Assembly (NCBI GenBank): GCA_018263005.1 | Contig: JADFDH010000002.1 | Span: 372,001-436,000 of the forward strand | Direction: 5' to 3' | Source: Methanobacterium sp. | GTDB lineage: Archaea > Methanobacteriota > Methanobacteria > Methanobacteriales > Methanobacteriaceae | Length of the DNA stretch: 64,000 nt | Part shown: in pieces, positions 17,026 to 26,814 of the stretch | Layout: the number at the start of each line of letters is the position of its first letter | Numbering within the stretch: position 1 is the first letter of the stretch | Position numbers and translations under genes: made by a program | Notes under the pieces: generated by a model | Database searches by the model: none | What the model was told of the DNA's origin: nothing | Seen by the model: only the letters and a program-made list of their open reading frames with translations

Positions 17026-18840
17026 ATGGATAAGAGATTTTATCTAAGTCTAATGGTTTTAATTTCCCTATTTCTAGCAGTTGGTTTGGGAAATGTATCT
17101 GCTGCTGATAGAAGTTATACCATACCCTTAATTGATATGGATCTTTACTTGCAGGACGATGGGTCCCTGCATATTAAAGAAACCATTCATTATTCATTTT
17201 CAGGGACTTTTCATGGAGTTTATCGGGACATACCCATCAGCGGATCACAGGAAATTCAAAACATAAAATTATCCACTCCTGGAGTTTATTCCGATTTTAC
17301 CGTTACTAATCAGAGTGGTAATCGGAGAATTACTATTAATCTTTATACAGACACCCAAAAAACCACCCCTATAACAGATAGGGATGTGGATATTATTTTA
17401 GAATATGATTTTACCCATATAATTAAATTTTACAATGATATAGCAGAGTTACAATATAAATTAGTGGGAGAAGGGTGGTCAGTGGATGTAGGTAAAGTTA
17501 ACGCTAAAATACACCTTAAATCCAATGAAGGAGTGAAATACTGGCTTAATCCGCCATATTTCACTGAAAACTCTGCTTGGCAGGGGAATGATCTTCAGAT
17601 AACCAGTAAAAACATACCATCTGGTGATTATTATGAATTGAGAATGGTAATACCCAAGGATCAGTTTGCGGCTAACCCCACCAATGGTATAATTATCAAT
17701 CAAAACGGATTGAATGAAATAGAAAATATTCAAAACAATTATCAGAACCAGATCAATTATAAAACCAATCTTTACGCATTTTTAACTATTTTAATGTTGT
17801 TATCCTGTTTTATCCCGTTAATCATCTATTTACGCTATGGTAGAGAACCAAGAATTGACTATAAGGCGGAATACGAACGTGATATACCTACAGAAGATCC
17901 TCCTGCGATAGTTAACGCCATTTGTGGACCTGGATTTTCTAAAAAAATAGGAGAACCAGACTTAGACGGATTTAAAGCGACTATAATGGATTTAATCGAT
18001 AGAAAATATTTGCTCATAGAAAATGAGCCAACAGAAAAGACAGAATTAGGTTTATCAGGTTCAATGTCATTAAAAGTAAATCCTGAGAAGGATGAAACGT
18101 CTTTACGCGGATTTGAAAAAGATATCATGGATTTCCTGAAGGGGTACGATGAGGAAGGCCGGATATCTCTGGATAGAATTTCCGGTGATTTATCTGATAA
18201 GTCAAGTGCGAAATCCTTCCGAGAAACTTATGAAAATTGGAAAGATGATATTAAGGATAAATTCCTTACCGATGAGGTGTTGAAGAAGATTTTCATTAAG
18301 AAAGGAGATAATTATTTGAAGATATATGGAATTGCAGGTATAATTGTGGCTGCTCTGGTATTCTTCTTTACATTATCTGATCAGATTCCCGCCGCAGGAT
18401 GGGCATTCCTATCTTCAATTATACTGGGATTAGTGGCCATAGTATCCTTAATCATGCCTCAAAGAATCGCCGGACAATGGACTACCTACGGTGAAGAATA
18501 TGATGCTAAATGGCATAATTTCAAGAAGTACATCCAGGATTTCAGCCTAATAAAAGATTACCCGCCGGAATCTGTAGTAATCTGGAATAAATATCTGGTA
18601 TATGCAACTGCCCTGGGTGTGGCAGAGGCTGTTCGTAAAGCCATGGAGCTATCATTAAGTAGAGATCAATTAGAAGGTAGTGAAATTTACTTATTCCATT
18701 ATTACGGGGGTTACGCCTTACTTACTTCTTCATTTGATACTGGAATGACTACTGCGGCTGCTGGAAGCGGTGGAGGCGATTTTGGTGGGGTAGGAGATAT
18801 AGGTGGTGGATTTGGAGGGGGTGGGGGAGGAGCTTTTTAG
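17026..18840 (+). CDS. DUF2207-family membrane protein
   Basis: This protein of about 604 residues has a signal peptide ending near VSAAD, then an extracytoplasmic beta-rich domain (SLHIKETIHYSFSGTFHGVYRDIPI). A membrane helix follows at about 250-270, then a cytoplasmic domain (REPRIDYKAEYERDIP), a pair of helices around 440-485, and a Gly-rich C-terminal tail. The order is that of DUF2207, usually paired with lemA. The start was set at ATG 17026 because GGTGAT (17016-17021) is a perfect ribosome site 4 bases upstream. The GTG and ATG at 17017-17022 overlap that site. The role is unknown, perhaps in envelope organisation. Confidence 0.85.
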   Translation: MDKRFYLSLMVLISLFLAVGLGNVSAADRSYTIPLIDMDLYLQDDGSLHIKETIHYSFSGTFHGVYRDIPISGSQEIQNIKLSTPGVYSDFTVTNQSGNRRITINLYTDTQKTTPITDRDVDIILEYDFTHIIKFYNDIAELQYKLVGEGWSVDVGKVNAKIHLKSNEGVKYWLNPPYFTENSAWQGNDLQITSKNIPSGDYYELRMVIPKDQFAANPTNGIIINQNGLNEIENIQNNYQNQINYKTNLYAFLTILMLLSCFIPLIIYLRYGREPRIDYKAEYERDIPTEDPPAIVNAICGPGFSKKIGEPDLDGFKATIMDLIDRKYLLIENEPTEKTELGLSGSMSLKVNPEKDETSLRGFEKDIMDFLKGYDEEGRISLDRISGDLSDKSSAKSFRETYENWKDDIKDKFLTDEVLKKIFIKKGDNYLKIYGIAGIIVAALVFFFTLSDQIPAAGWAFLSSIILGLVAIVSLIMPQRIAGQWTTYGEEYDAKWHNFKKYIQDFSLIKDYPPESVVIWNKYLVYATALGVAEAVRKAMELSLSRDQLEGSEIYLFHYYGGYALLTSSFDTGMTTAAAGSGGGDFGGVGDIGGGFGGGGGGAF

Positions 18841-18891
18841 ATTATCTCTCTCAAAAAATAATAATTCTAAATTAAAATAAAAATTAGGGTT

Positions 18892-19884
18892 TTATTCTAG
18901 AGCAATGGGTGCCTTGCCTTCTTCATTACCGTAGAGAATATCACCTATCTGTTTGAGTTCATCCATACCTTTAACTTCATGGTTAAGTAGGGGTATTTCA
19001 GCTATAACCTGATTTCCGAATTTCTGTTTTATCATTTCCAGACGTTTTTCCTGTATGGATCTTCTGGCTTGGCAGAACTCACAATCAGCTTCTTCAGGTT
19101 GTATCTGATTCACAATCACACCATCAGTATGCATATTGTTCTTTTTTAGAGCTTCCATAGCTCTTTCTGACTCGTAGATAGACATTTCCTCTGGTATGAT
19201 CACGGTTTTAAATGATGTTCTTTCCGGATCTGCCATTATGCCCCGGGCTTCCTTTATACGTTTTTTGGTCTCTTCCATGTCCTCAAGAGCTTGATCTTCC
19301 TCTTCTTCATCTCCCATAAATGGCATGATGTTTTTAAAGGCCTTGGCCATACTGCCTACCTGGCGTCGTACTTTAATCATCTTACCTACCCAGGAGTCCA
19401 TCATTTCCGGGAAAGATAATAGTCTTAAAGTATGTCCGGTTGGTGCGGTGTCGAATATCACGAAGTCGTACTCGTCGGTGGTCATATACTGGAGAAACTT
19501 ATCGAAAGCAGCTGCTTCATCAATACCGGGAGACATAGATGCCATATCCATCTGATCCTGGATCATACCCATATCCATACCAGGATTAAGGGACTGCTGT
19601 TCCTTCATTTTGGCCTGGTATTCCTGCATAGCCATATCTGGATCGATTTCCAGTGCTTCCAGATTTTCCGCTATGGGTGTAGGATTGTATCCTATGTTTC
19701 TTTCAAAAGAGTCCGATAGGGAGTGTGCAGGATCTGTTGAGATAATCAGCGTTTTCCTACCGTTCCTGGCGAACCATAATGCAGTAGCTGCTGATACGGT
19801 TGTTTTACCCACACCTCCTTTACCACCTATAAAAACGAATGTTGTTTTTCCTTTGTTGAACTTGAAAAGATCTTTAAATGCCAT
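18892..19884 (-). CDS. ArsA/Get3-type ATPase (archaeal TRC40/Get3 homolog)
   Basis: The protein carries the deviant Walker A GGKGGVGKTT at 20-29, STDPAHSLSDSF (switch I region), FDTAPTGHTLRLL (switch II) and the CxxC zinc motif CEFC at 268-271 that joins the Get3 dimer. A Met-rich region (MDMGMIQDQMDMASM) at about 103-117 fits a hydrophobic, tail-anchor-binding groove. Get3 delivers tail-anchored membrane proteins in eukaryotes, and the methanogen homologs are structurally similar. Sec61-beta, a typical tail-anchored protein, is encoded at 42 kb. Arsenite pumping is unlikely because ArsB is not nearby. Confidence 0.88.
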   Translation of the reverse strand: MAFKDLFKFNKGKTTFVFIGGKGGVGKTTVSAATALWFARNGRKTLIISTDPAHSLSDSFERNIGYNPTPIAENLEALEIDPDMAMQEYQAKMKEQQSLNPGMDMGMIQDQMDMASMSPGIDEAAAFDKFLQYMTTDEYDFVIFDTAPTGHTLRLLSFPEMMDSWVGKMIKVRRQVGSMAKAFKNIMPFMGDEEEEDQALEDMEETKKRIKEARGIMADPERTSFKTVIIPEEMSIYESERAMEALKKNNMHTDGVIVNQIQPEEADCEFCQARRSIQEKRLEMIKQKFGNQVIAEIPLLNHEVKGMDELKQIGDILYGNEEGKAPIALE

Positions 19885-20201
19885 TTTTCATTTCCTCCAT
19901 TTTAACTATTTTTTATTGATTTTATACCATTTTAATTAATCTATTATTTGAAATAAATTGTTTATCAAGTCTTATTTCATAAATCAAAATAGATTTAATT
20001 CGATTTTTTTTTATGTTGTTAAACTACATACCTCTTGGTTAAGTTATACTTTTTTATACTGGTAAAAAAATTACTATTTCAATTTATTTCTGATCTGTTG
20101 ATAAATCTTACTCAGTCAAATACCCAACACCTTAAGAATAATAGATAAAATTCTACACATAACCAAAGAAAAAAATCATATAAAAAATATAAAACTATCT
20201 A
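19885..20201. promoter_or_regulatory. Divergent intergenic region between get3-like and zinc-ribbon genes
   Basis: This AT-rich spacer of about 317 bases holds no ORF. An SD GGAGG precedes the Get3-like start on the minus strand. On the plus strand a TATA-like ATCATATAAAAA at 20175-20186 sits about 21 bases before the next ATG, consistent with a leaderless transcript for the zinc-ribbon gene. No other structure was seen. Confidence 0.5.
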
Positions 20202-20444
20202 ATGGCTAAAAGTTACGAGGAACAAGTGGAAGAACTGAGAAGGAAACAGGATGAAAAAGCCCTAAATAGAAGAACAAAGGCAATAATACAATCTGATGAC
20301 TCAACACGTCCTCTTAAAATGCTGAAATTTCATGTAAAGAAGAAAGCATTGGTCAAACAGATTACATGTGAAAGATGTGGGAAGACCTTCAAAACAAACA
20401 GTGATAAAAAAATCTGTTTTGATTGCCAGAAGAGGATGGGATAA
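20202..20444 (+). CDS. Small zinc-ribbon protein
   Basis: The 80-residue product has a charged helical N-terminal half (residues 1-30, EEQVEELRRKQDEK) and a C-terminal zinc ribbon: CERCGKTF at 55-62 and CFDCQKR at 72-78, four cysteines in a CxxC-x14-CxxC pattern. No ribosome site precedes the ATG. A TATA-like element about 21 bases upstream suggests leaderless transcription. Zinc ribbons of this type commonly bind nucleic acid or proteins of the transcription or translation machinery. The family was not recognised. Confidence 0.75.
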   Translation: MAKSYEEQVEELRRKQDEKALNRRTKAIIQSDDSTRPLKMLKFHVKKKALVKQITCERCGKTFKTNSDKKICFDCQKRMG

Positions 20445-20626
20445 CGATAAAAATGGGATAAGAAATCTGCCCTAAAATTCATAAATAGTTAAGATTTGAT
20501 TATTGACTTATAATAAAAAATTTTTAGATTAAGATAATAAACATCTAATTAAATATAATCATAAAATGATTATTCATACTTCTGGTCATACTTATAATTG
20601 AATTTGAACAAAGGAAATGAAATTAA

Positions 20627-21430
20627 ATGCAGACGGAAATTCCCAAAATAAATCCAGAAAAAAGTTTAGAAGTGATTTCTGAATTTATGAAGAAAATTGT
20701 AGAATCTTCAGAATCCGAAGGATTGGTAGTTGGTTTAAGTGGGGGAATAGACTCAACAGTAGCAGTATATATTGCCGCCAGAACCCTGGATAAAGATAAA
20801 ATCTTGGGTTTGATCATGCCCAGTTCAACCACCGCACCAGAAGATGTTGAAGATGCATTATTAGTTGCGGAGAATTTGGGAATACAGAATAAGATCATTA
20901 ACATCGATAATCTTATTGAAAAGTTCAGTGAAGCATGTGAATATCACGGTCCAGAAGACCTGTATAAACTTGCAGAGGCTAATTTAAAAGCCAGAACACG
21001 CATGATAATACTTTATTATCATGCAAATACAATGAATCGACTGGTATTAGGGACGGGTAATAAGAGCGAATTATTAGTAGGATATTTCACCAAATATGGT
21101 GATGGTGGTGTTGATTTACTACCAATTGGTGATCTCTACAAATCCGATGTACAAGAATTAGCCAGATACCTGGAAATTCCCCATAAAATACTGAGAAAAC
21201 CACCTACAGCAGGATTATGGCCCGGACAAACTGATGAAAAAGAATTAGGGATCAAATACTCCCTACTGGATAAAATATTATACTATTTAGTCGATGAAAA
21301 TTTACCAGCAAAACAGGTAGCGGAAAAACTGGAAATATCTGAAAAGGAAGTTTTAAGAATAAAAAAAATGATGGCATCAGCTGAGCATAAACTGACATCT
21401 CCACCAGTACCAAAAATCAGAAGGACCTGA
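20627..21430 (+). CDS. nadE: NH3-dependent NAD+ synthetase NadE
   Basis: The 267-residue protein is the ammonia-dependent type without a glutaminase domain. The ATP-pyrophosphatase P-loop GLSGGIDSTVAVYIA lies at about 38-52, with SSTTAPEDVEDA, GTGNKSELLVGYFTKYGDGGVDLLPIGDLYKSDV, and PTAGLWPGQTDEKELG typical of NadE. It adenylates nicotinic acid adenine dinucleotide and amidates it to NAD+. It lies in a run with cutA (2 bases) and leuS, all on the plus strand. SD AAGGA precedes the ATG. Confidence 0.95.
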   Translation: MQTEIPKINPEKSLEVISEFMKKIVESSESEGLVVGLSGGIDSTVAVYIAARTLDKDKILGLIMPSSTTAPEDVEDALLVAENLGIQNKIINIDNLIEKFSEACEYHGPEDLYKLAEANLKARTRMIILYYHANTMNRLVLGTGNKSELLVGYFTKYGDGGVDLLPIGDLYKSDVQELARYLEIPHKILRKPPTAGLWPGQTDEKELGIKYSLLDKILYYLVDENLPAKQVAEKLEISEKEVLRIKKMMASAEHKLTSPPVPKIRRT

Positions 21431-21432
21431 AT

Positions 21433-21753
21433 ATGTATTCCATAATTTATATAACCACATCAGAAAGTCAAGAATCTAAAAAAATCGCGAAAATCCTGCT
21501 GGAAGAAAAAATAGTAGCATGTACCAATATAATCCCTCAAATAAATTCCTTATACCTCTGGGAAGGTGAAATAGAAGAGGATAATGAATCATTACTCATA
21601 GCAAAGACTAAAACTGTCAACGTAGATCAGGTCATCAAAAGGGTAGAAGAAATACATAGTTACCAAACACCATGCATTCTACAATTGGAAGTTAAAAAGG
21701 GTTCTAAGGCTTATCTGGATTGGATGGAAAAAGAATTAAAAAATAAAACATAA
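21433..21753 (+). CDS. cutA: CutA1-type divalent-ion tolerance protein
   Basis: A 106-residue CutA1: TTSESQESKKIAKILLEEKIVACTNIIPQINSLYLWEGEIEEDNE and IEEIHSY-like VEEIHSYQTPCI are the family blocks. CutA forms very stable trimers and is linked to divalent metal tolerance in bacteria; its role in archaea is unclear. It starts 2 bases after nadE, so the two are co-transcribed. Confidence 0.93.
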   Translation: MYSIIYITTSESQESKKIAKILLEEKIVACTNIIPQINSLYLWEGEIEEDNESLLIAKTKTVNVDQVIKRVEEIHSYQTPCILQLEVKKGSKAYLDWMEKELKNKT

Positions 21754-21830
21754 TAAACAATAAATAGTAAAACTAAATATTTGAATCCAAATTTTATTAT
21801 TAATCTATCTAATTTTTAACGGTGATTATT

Positions 21831-24677
21831 TTGACAAATATCCAGAAAGAAAAAAAATGGCAGGAAGAATGGCAGAAAGCACAATTATTCCATTCTGATC
21901 CTGATGAAAGAGAAAAATTATTCATAACCGTGGCCTATCCCTACCCCAGCGGGGCTATGCACATTGGCCATGGACGTACCTACACAGTACCGGATGTTTA
22001 CGCAAGATTCAAGAGAATGCAGGGTTTTAATGTCCTATTCCCCATGGGATGGCATGTAACCGGAGCCCCGGTCATCGGAATAGCAAAAAGGATAAAAAGA
22101 AAAGATCCATGGACCCTGGACATTTATAAAAATATTCACAAAGTACCGGAAGAGGAACTCAATAAATTCACCGACCCAGAATACATAGTGAAATATTTCA
22201 GTACAGAATATCACCAGGTAATGACCGAAATGGGTTACTCCATTGACTGGAGAAGAGAATTCAGAACCACAGACCCCCATTACCAGAAATTCATCGAATG
22301 GCAGTTCGCCAAGTTAAAAAACAAAGGATATGTAAGGAAAGGAGTCCACCCGGTGAAATATTGTCCAGAATGTGAGAATCCAGTGGGAGACCATGACTTA
22401 CTGGAAGGAGAAGGTGTAGGCATCAATGAACTCACCCTGGTTAAATTCAAAATCCTAGACGATTACCTGGTAGCAGCAACCTTCAGACCAGAAACACTAT
22501 TTGGAGCTACTAACTTATGGTTAAACCCAGATGCAGAGTATATAAGGATAAAAACAGATGATGAAACATGGATAATAAGTAAAAAAGCATATGATAATCT
22601 CATTCACCAGAAAAAGGATATGGAGATAATATCAAATGTTAATCCTCATGAATTAATTGGTAAATATGTTAAAAATCCACTTACCAATGCAGAACACATA
22701 ATTTTACCAGCATCATTTGTAGATCCAAGCTATGCCACGGGAGTTGTTTATTCGGTACCCGCCCACGCTCCAGCTGATTTCATAGCACATAAAGACCTTA
22801 AAGAAAACCAGGAATTGCTTGAGAAATATCAAATTAAAGAACAAGTAGAAAAAATAAAGCCCATAAGCATAGTCCAACTTAAAGGTTTTGGAGAAGTCCC
22901 TGCCGAAGAAATGATCCATAAATTTCAGGTGCAAAATCAGGAAGACCCGAAACTTGCAGATGCCACCAATGAACTCTACAAACTGGAGCATGCCAAGGGA
23001 ATGATGATCAATATCCCAAAGTACAGCGGATTAAAGGTCCCAATTGCCAGGGATAAAATAATAAACAAACTCCTAGGAATAAAAAAAGGAGATTTAATGC
23101 ACGATTTCGCCCAAAGGCCAGTAATTTGCCGATGCGGAACCGAATGCGTGGTCAGGATACTGGAAGACCAGTGGTTCCTTAAATATTCAGATGTCACCTG
23201 GAAAAAACTGGCATTGGATTGTCTAAGTAACATGAAAATCGTCCCTGATGAAGTGAGAGCTAATTTTGAATACTATTTAGATTGGCTTCATGACTGGGCC
23301 TGTACCAGAAGAATTGGGCTTGGAACCAGGCTTCCATGGGATAAGCAATGGATAATCGAACCTCTCAGTGATTCTACTATTTATATGGCTTACTATGCCA
23401 TTGCCAAGTATATGAAGGATCTAAACGCGGATGAAATAGATGAATCCTTTTTTGATGACGTGTTCCTGGATAAAGGCACATATTCTGGAGATGTAAACCC
23501 CGAATTATTCACCAATATTAAAGAAGAGTTCAATTACTGGTACCCGCTTGACTGGAGACTTTCAGCAAAAGATCTGGTGGGTAATCACCTATCATTCAAT
23601 ATCTTCCATCATTCAGCCATATTCCCCTCAAATAAATGGCCGCAGGGGATTGTGGTATTTGGAATGGGTCTTCTAGAAGGAAACAAAATGTCCTCCTCCA
23701 AGGGAAACGTGATCCTGCTCAAGGACGCCATAGAAAACTACGGGGCAGATGTGGTGAGACTGTTTCTAATGGCATCAGCAGAGCCATGGCAGGATTTTGA
23801 TTGGAGAGAAAATGAAGTAAAGGGAATTAAGAAACGTTTAGAATGGTTCAGAGAATTCCGTAGTCGGATAGAAGAGATAAAGAGAAGTCCAGCATCATTA
23901 GAATCCTACCAACTACCTCAATTAAACATGCCAATAAATGCCTGGATAGTAAGCCAGGTCAACAAGAGAATCCGAGATGCCACAGAAGCCCTGGAAGGTT
24001 TCCAGACCAGAAAAGCCTTACAAGAGGTTTTATTCCTCTTTAAAAAAGATATAGATTACTATTTCCGCCGTATCGGTGAGGAAGTAAATCCTGAAATATC
24101 CAACGTCCTGATATACATCTTAGACAACTGGATACGACTAATGTCTCCCTTCGTACCCCATACTTGTGAAGAGATGTGGAACGAGATAGGAGGGGAAGGA
24201 TTCGCATCCCAGGCATCATGGCCGGAATATGATGATAATTTAATTGATGAGAAGGTGGCTAAGGCTGAGGAAATTATACAGGGATTAATCAATGATATAA
24301 ATGAAATTAAGAAGATAATTGGTTCTAAACCGGAAAAAGTACATATATACGTAGCTCCTAACTGGAAATGGGACGTTCTAGAACTGGCCAATGAGATTGG
24401 CAAACCCAACGTCGGCCAGATAATGGGCCAATCCATCAAAATGAATCTACATGATGATAAAAAAGAATTAGCTGATTATGTTAAGAGAATTGCTAAGAAA
24501 ATGACTAAAATGAGTCATGTTGAGAAGTTGGATGAATATTCAATTATAAAAGCATCAACACCCTTCTTATCTAAGGAAGTTGATGCAGAAGTAATCGTTT
24601 ATAAAGAGCCAACCTATGATCCAGAAAGCAAATCAGATAATGCGACACCTTATAAACCGGCTATTTATATAGAATAG
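21831..24677 (+). CDS. leuS: Leucyl-tRNA synthetase
   Basis: This is an archaeal/eukaryotic-type LeuRS of about 948 residues. It has the class I motifs PYPSGAMHIGHGRT (HIGH, near 50) and NKMSSSKGN (KMSKS-like, near 625), with the editing CP1 domain between them, ETLFGATNLW and VYSVPAHAPADF. It charges tRNA-Leu. The start was set at TTG 21831, not at the upstream GTG, because GGTGAT (21821-21826) is a complete ribosome site 4 bases before that TTG. It is 77 bases downstream of cutA and may be in the same transcript. Confidence 0.95.
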   Translation: MTNIQKEKKWQEEWQKAQLFHSDPDEREKLFITVAYPYPSGAMHIGHGRTYTVPDVYARFKRMQGFNVLFPMGWHVTGAPVIGIAKRIKRKDPWTLDIYKNIHKVPEEELNKFTDPEYIVKYFSTEYHQVMTEMGYSIDWRREFRTTDPHYQKFIEWQFAKLKNKGYVRKGVHPVKYCPECENPVGDHDLLEGEGVGINELTLVKFKILDDYLVAATFRPETLFGATNLWLNPDAEYIRIKTDDETWIISKKAYDNLIHQKKDMEIISNVNPHELIGKYVKNPLTNAEHIILPASFVDPSYATGVVYSVPAHAPADFIAHKDLKENQELLEKYQIKEQVEKIKPISIVQLKGFGEVPAEEMIHKFQVQNQEDPKLADATNELYKLEHAKGMMINIPKYSGLKVPIARDKIINKLLGIKKGDLMHDFAQRPVICRCGTECVVRILEDQWFLKYSDVTWKKLALDCLSNMKIVPDEVRANFEYYLDWLHDWACTRRIGLGTRLPWDKQWIIEPLSDSTIYMAYYAIAKYMKDLNADEIDESFFDDVFLDKGTYSGDVNPELFTNIKEEFNYWYPLDWRLSAKDLVGNHLSFNIFHHSAIFPSNKWPQGIVVFGMGLLEGNKMSSSKGNVILLKDAIENYGADVVRLFLMASAEPWQDFDWRENEVKGIKKRLEWFREFRSRIEEIKRSPASLESYQLPQLNMPINAWIVSQVNKRIRDATEALEGFQTRKALQEVLFLFKKDIDYYFRRIGEEVNPEISNVLIYILDNWIRLMSPFVPHTCEEMWNEIGGEGFASQASWPEYDDNLIDEKVAKAEEIIQGLINDINEIKKIIGSKPEKVHIYVAPNWKWDVLELANEIGKPNVGQIMGQSIKMNLHDDKKELADYVKRIAKKMTKMSHVEKLDEYSIIKASTPFLSKEVDAEVIVYKEPTYDPESKSDNATPYKPAIYIE

Positions 24678-24965
24678 AATTTATTAAGAGGATTATTTAT
24701 CTAATAAAATCTAAAATTTTGGCATACGATTTTATCGTGATATTAATCCTAAAATGGAGATTTTAATTGGTTTAAACGCCAGGTATAATGATTTGGTCAA
24801 TTTGCTTATTTATGAAGGATGCAGGTAATAAAAAGTGTTAATAGGATGTTATTAGAATGTTTTGAGGGTGAATATCTGAAAAAGAGTCCTTATTTTGTAA
24901 TGAGGGTTTGGCATGCCTAAGCCATCCTGGAATATTTAAATTTAAAAGTGGGCAGATAGAATTTG
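24678..24965. other. Intergenic region between convergent leuS and FAH-family genes, with a stem-loop
   Basis: About 288 bases without a supported ORF lie between two convergent genes. A short imperfect hairpin, GGTTTGG-CATGC-CTAAGCC, is at 24905-24923 and has no T-run behind it. No tRNA or riboswitch pattern was recognised. It could be part of a small RNA or mRNA 3' end, but the sequence alone does not decide this. Confidence 0.35.
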
Positions 24966-25748
24966 TTAAATTTGGGTTACCTCGTTTTTAAGGATTCCAA
25001 TTCCTTCCACACTCACTTCAGCCACATCTCCAACCTTCATAGGTCCGACACCAGGGGGTGTGCCTGTGGCAATCACATCACCAGGATGGAGGGTCATTAT
25101 GTTAGATATGAAACTAACCAGCTCTTCTGGTGGAAATATCATGTTTTTAGTGTTTGAATCCTGCTTAACCTCATTATTTAGCTTAAGAGATATATCTAGG
25201 TTGGATGGATTAATTTCTGTATCAATCCAAGGCCCCAGGGGACAAAAAGTATCAAAACTCTTTGCACGGGTCCACTGCCCATCTTTTTGCTGTAAATCCC
25301 GGGCAGTAACATCATTTAGAGCTGTATAGCCACCCATATATTCCTTTGCTTCTTTTTCATCTATTTGATGGGCTTTTTTAGAAATTACCACTGCTAATTC
25401 TGCCTCATAATCCACCTGTTTAGAGGATTTAGGATAAATTATAGGATCTAAAGTTCCTATCACGGTAGTTGGTGGTTTGATGAACAAAACCGGTTCTTGA
25501 GGTATTTCCATACCTAATTCCAGTGCATGGTCTCGATAATTTAAACCTACGCAAACCACTTTGGAAGGTTTTACAGGGGGTAAAATTTTAATATCACTTA
25601 AATTAGTTATGGGCTGGTCTTTTAGAAATTTCGCAATCTCAGATGTTTTAATAGCATCTATAATTGGACAGCTAAGCTCTTTAACACCTTCTTCATTAAT
25701 AATACCTGTCTTTATAACTTTATTTTCCAAATAAATTATGAATTTCAT
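24966..25748 (-). CDS. Fumarylacetoacetate hydrolase (FAH)-family protein
   Basis: The 260-residue protein has the N-terminal small domain and then the FAH core: VCVGLNYRDHALELGMEIPQEP, FIKPPTTVIG, DYEAELAVVI with the metal-binding Glu residues, GGYTALNDVTARDLQ and GDVIATGTPPGVG. Members hydrolyse, hydrate or decarboxylate C-C bonded diacids with Mg2+; YcgM-type members act on oxaloacetate or acylpyruvates. The substrate here is unknown. It lies 62 bases downstream of hisG on the same strand and may be co-transcribed. SD GGTGT. Confidence 0.85.
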   Translation of the reverse strand: MKFIIYLENKVIKTGIINEEGVKELSCPIIDAIKTSEIAKFLKDQPITNLSDIKILPPVKPSKVVCVGLNYRDHALELGMEIPQEPVLFIKPPTTVIGTLDPIIYPKSSKQVDYEAELAVVISKKAHQIDEKEAKEYMGGYTALNDVTARDLQQKDGQWTRAKSFDTFCPLGPWIDTEINPSNLDISLKLNNEVKQDSNTKNMIFPPEELVSFISNIMTLHPGDVIATGTPPGVGPMKVGDVAEVSVEGIGILKNEVTQI

Positions 25749-25810
25749 TAAAACACCAGTGAGTAATATTAGCAGTTTTGATAATTCTTTTCAATGGAAC
25801 CATCAGCAGC

Positions 25811-26671
25811 TTATATGATCCTTTCTATGGGCACCACAAGGATATCCCGAGCACCTATCTTTTTAAGCTTATTAACCAGATTAAAAACATCTCTCTCATC
25901 TACTACGGCATGAACAGCCATAATACCCTTATCAGACATTACATTAGATACAGTGGGTCCAGTAAGCCCGGGCATGGCCTGTTTGATTTCCTCAAGATGT
26001 TCCTGGGCCACATTCATCATAACTAGTTTTTTTCCATCAGCATCCAACACTCCTTTAATACCGGTTCTTATGGTTTCTATTTTCTCTTTTTTACCCTGGT
26101 AACTTTGTTTATTGGCTATTAGTTTTATAGAACTTTCTAAAATGGTGTGTATGGTTTGTAAGTGGTTCATCTTTAAAGTGGTGCCTGTGCTGGTGAGATC
26201 GGATATGACATCGGCTACACCAATGAATGGTGCTATTTCTGTGGAACCGCTTAATTCAACGATTTTGGCATTTGTTCCCTTATTTTTCAGATATTTTTTA
26301 GTTATATTAGGGAATTCAGTGGCTATCATAGTGCCGTCCTTAATATCTGATAATTTTTTAATTTTTGATGTTTCCGGCGCTGCTAATACTAATTTGGTCC
26401 TTCCAAAGTTTAGGTCTTCCAGAATATCCACTTCAACTTCTTTTTCTTTTATTAAATCCAGGCCAGTGATTCCCAGATCAGCCGCTCCATCAGCTACAAA
26501 CTCAGGTATATCAGCAGCCCTGGTGAACATAACACTTATATCCGGGTCGTAGGTTTCTGAGAATAATTTACGATTTGTATTATCCTGAAGTCCTATCCCT
26601 GCTTTTTCTAGAAGTTTAACTGCTGGCTGGCTGATACGTCCCTTAGATGGTAGGGCGATTTTTATCTGCAT
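25811..26671 (-). CDS. hisG: ATP phosphoribosyltransferase HisG (long form)
   Basis: HisG starts histidine synthesis by joining PRPP and ATP. The 286-residue length shows the long form with a C-terminal ACT-like regulatory domain (about 210-286), where histidine gives feedback inhibition. N-terminal KIALPSKGRISQPAVKLLEKAG, DLGITGLDLI, and DLTSTGTTLKMNHL (PRPP-binding) identify the catalytic domain, and MMNVAQEHLEEIKQAMPGLTGPTV marks the regulatory part. SD GGAGG precedes the ATG. Confidence 0.95.
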   Translation of the reverse strand: MQIKIALPSKGRISQPAVKLLEKAGIGLQDNTNRKLFSETYDPDISVMFTRAADIPEFVADGAADLGITGLDLIKEKEVEVDILEDLNFGRTKLVLAAPETSKIKKLSDIKDGTMIATEFPNITKKYLKNKGTNAKIVELSGSTEIAPFIGVADVISDLTSTGTTLKMNHLQTIHTILESSIKLIANKQSYQGKKEKIETIRTGIKGVLDADGKKLVMMNVAQEHLEEIKQAMPGLTGPTVSNVMSDKGIMAVHAVVDERDVFNLVNKLKKIGARDILVVPIERII

Positions 26672-26814
26672 TTTTTTAAATCCTCCAAGTATGGTTTATG
26701 CCGGTGTTATTATAAAAATTTGATATTAATTTAAATTATTTTATGGATATTTAATATTTAAAAAAAGAAAAATAAATGAATTGTTGAAAGTTTTTATTAT
26801 TTTAGGTGAAACCC

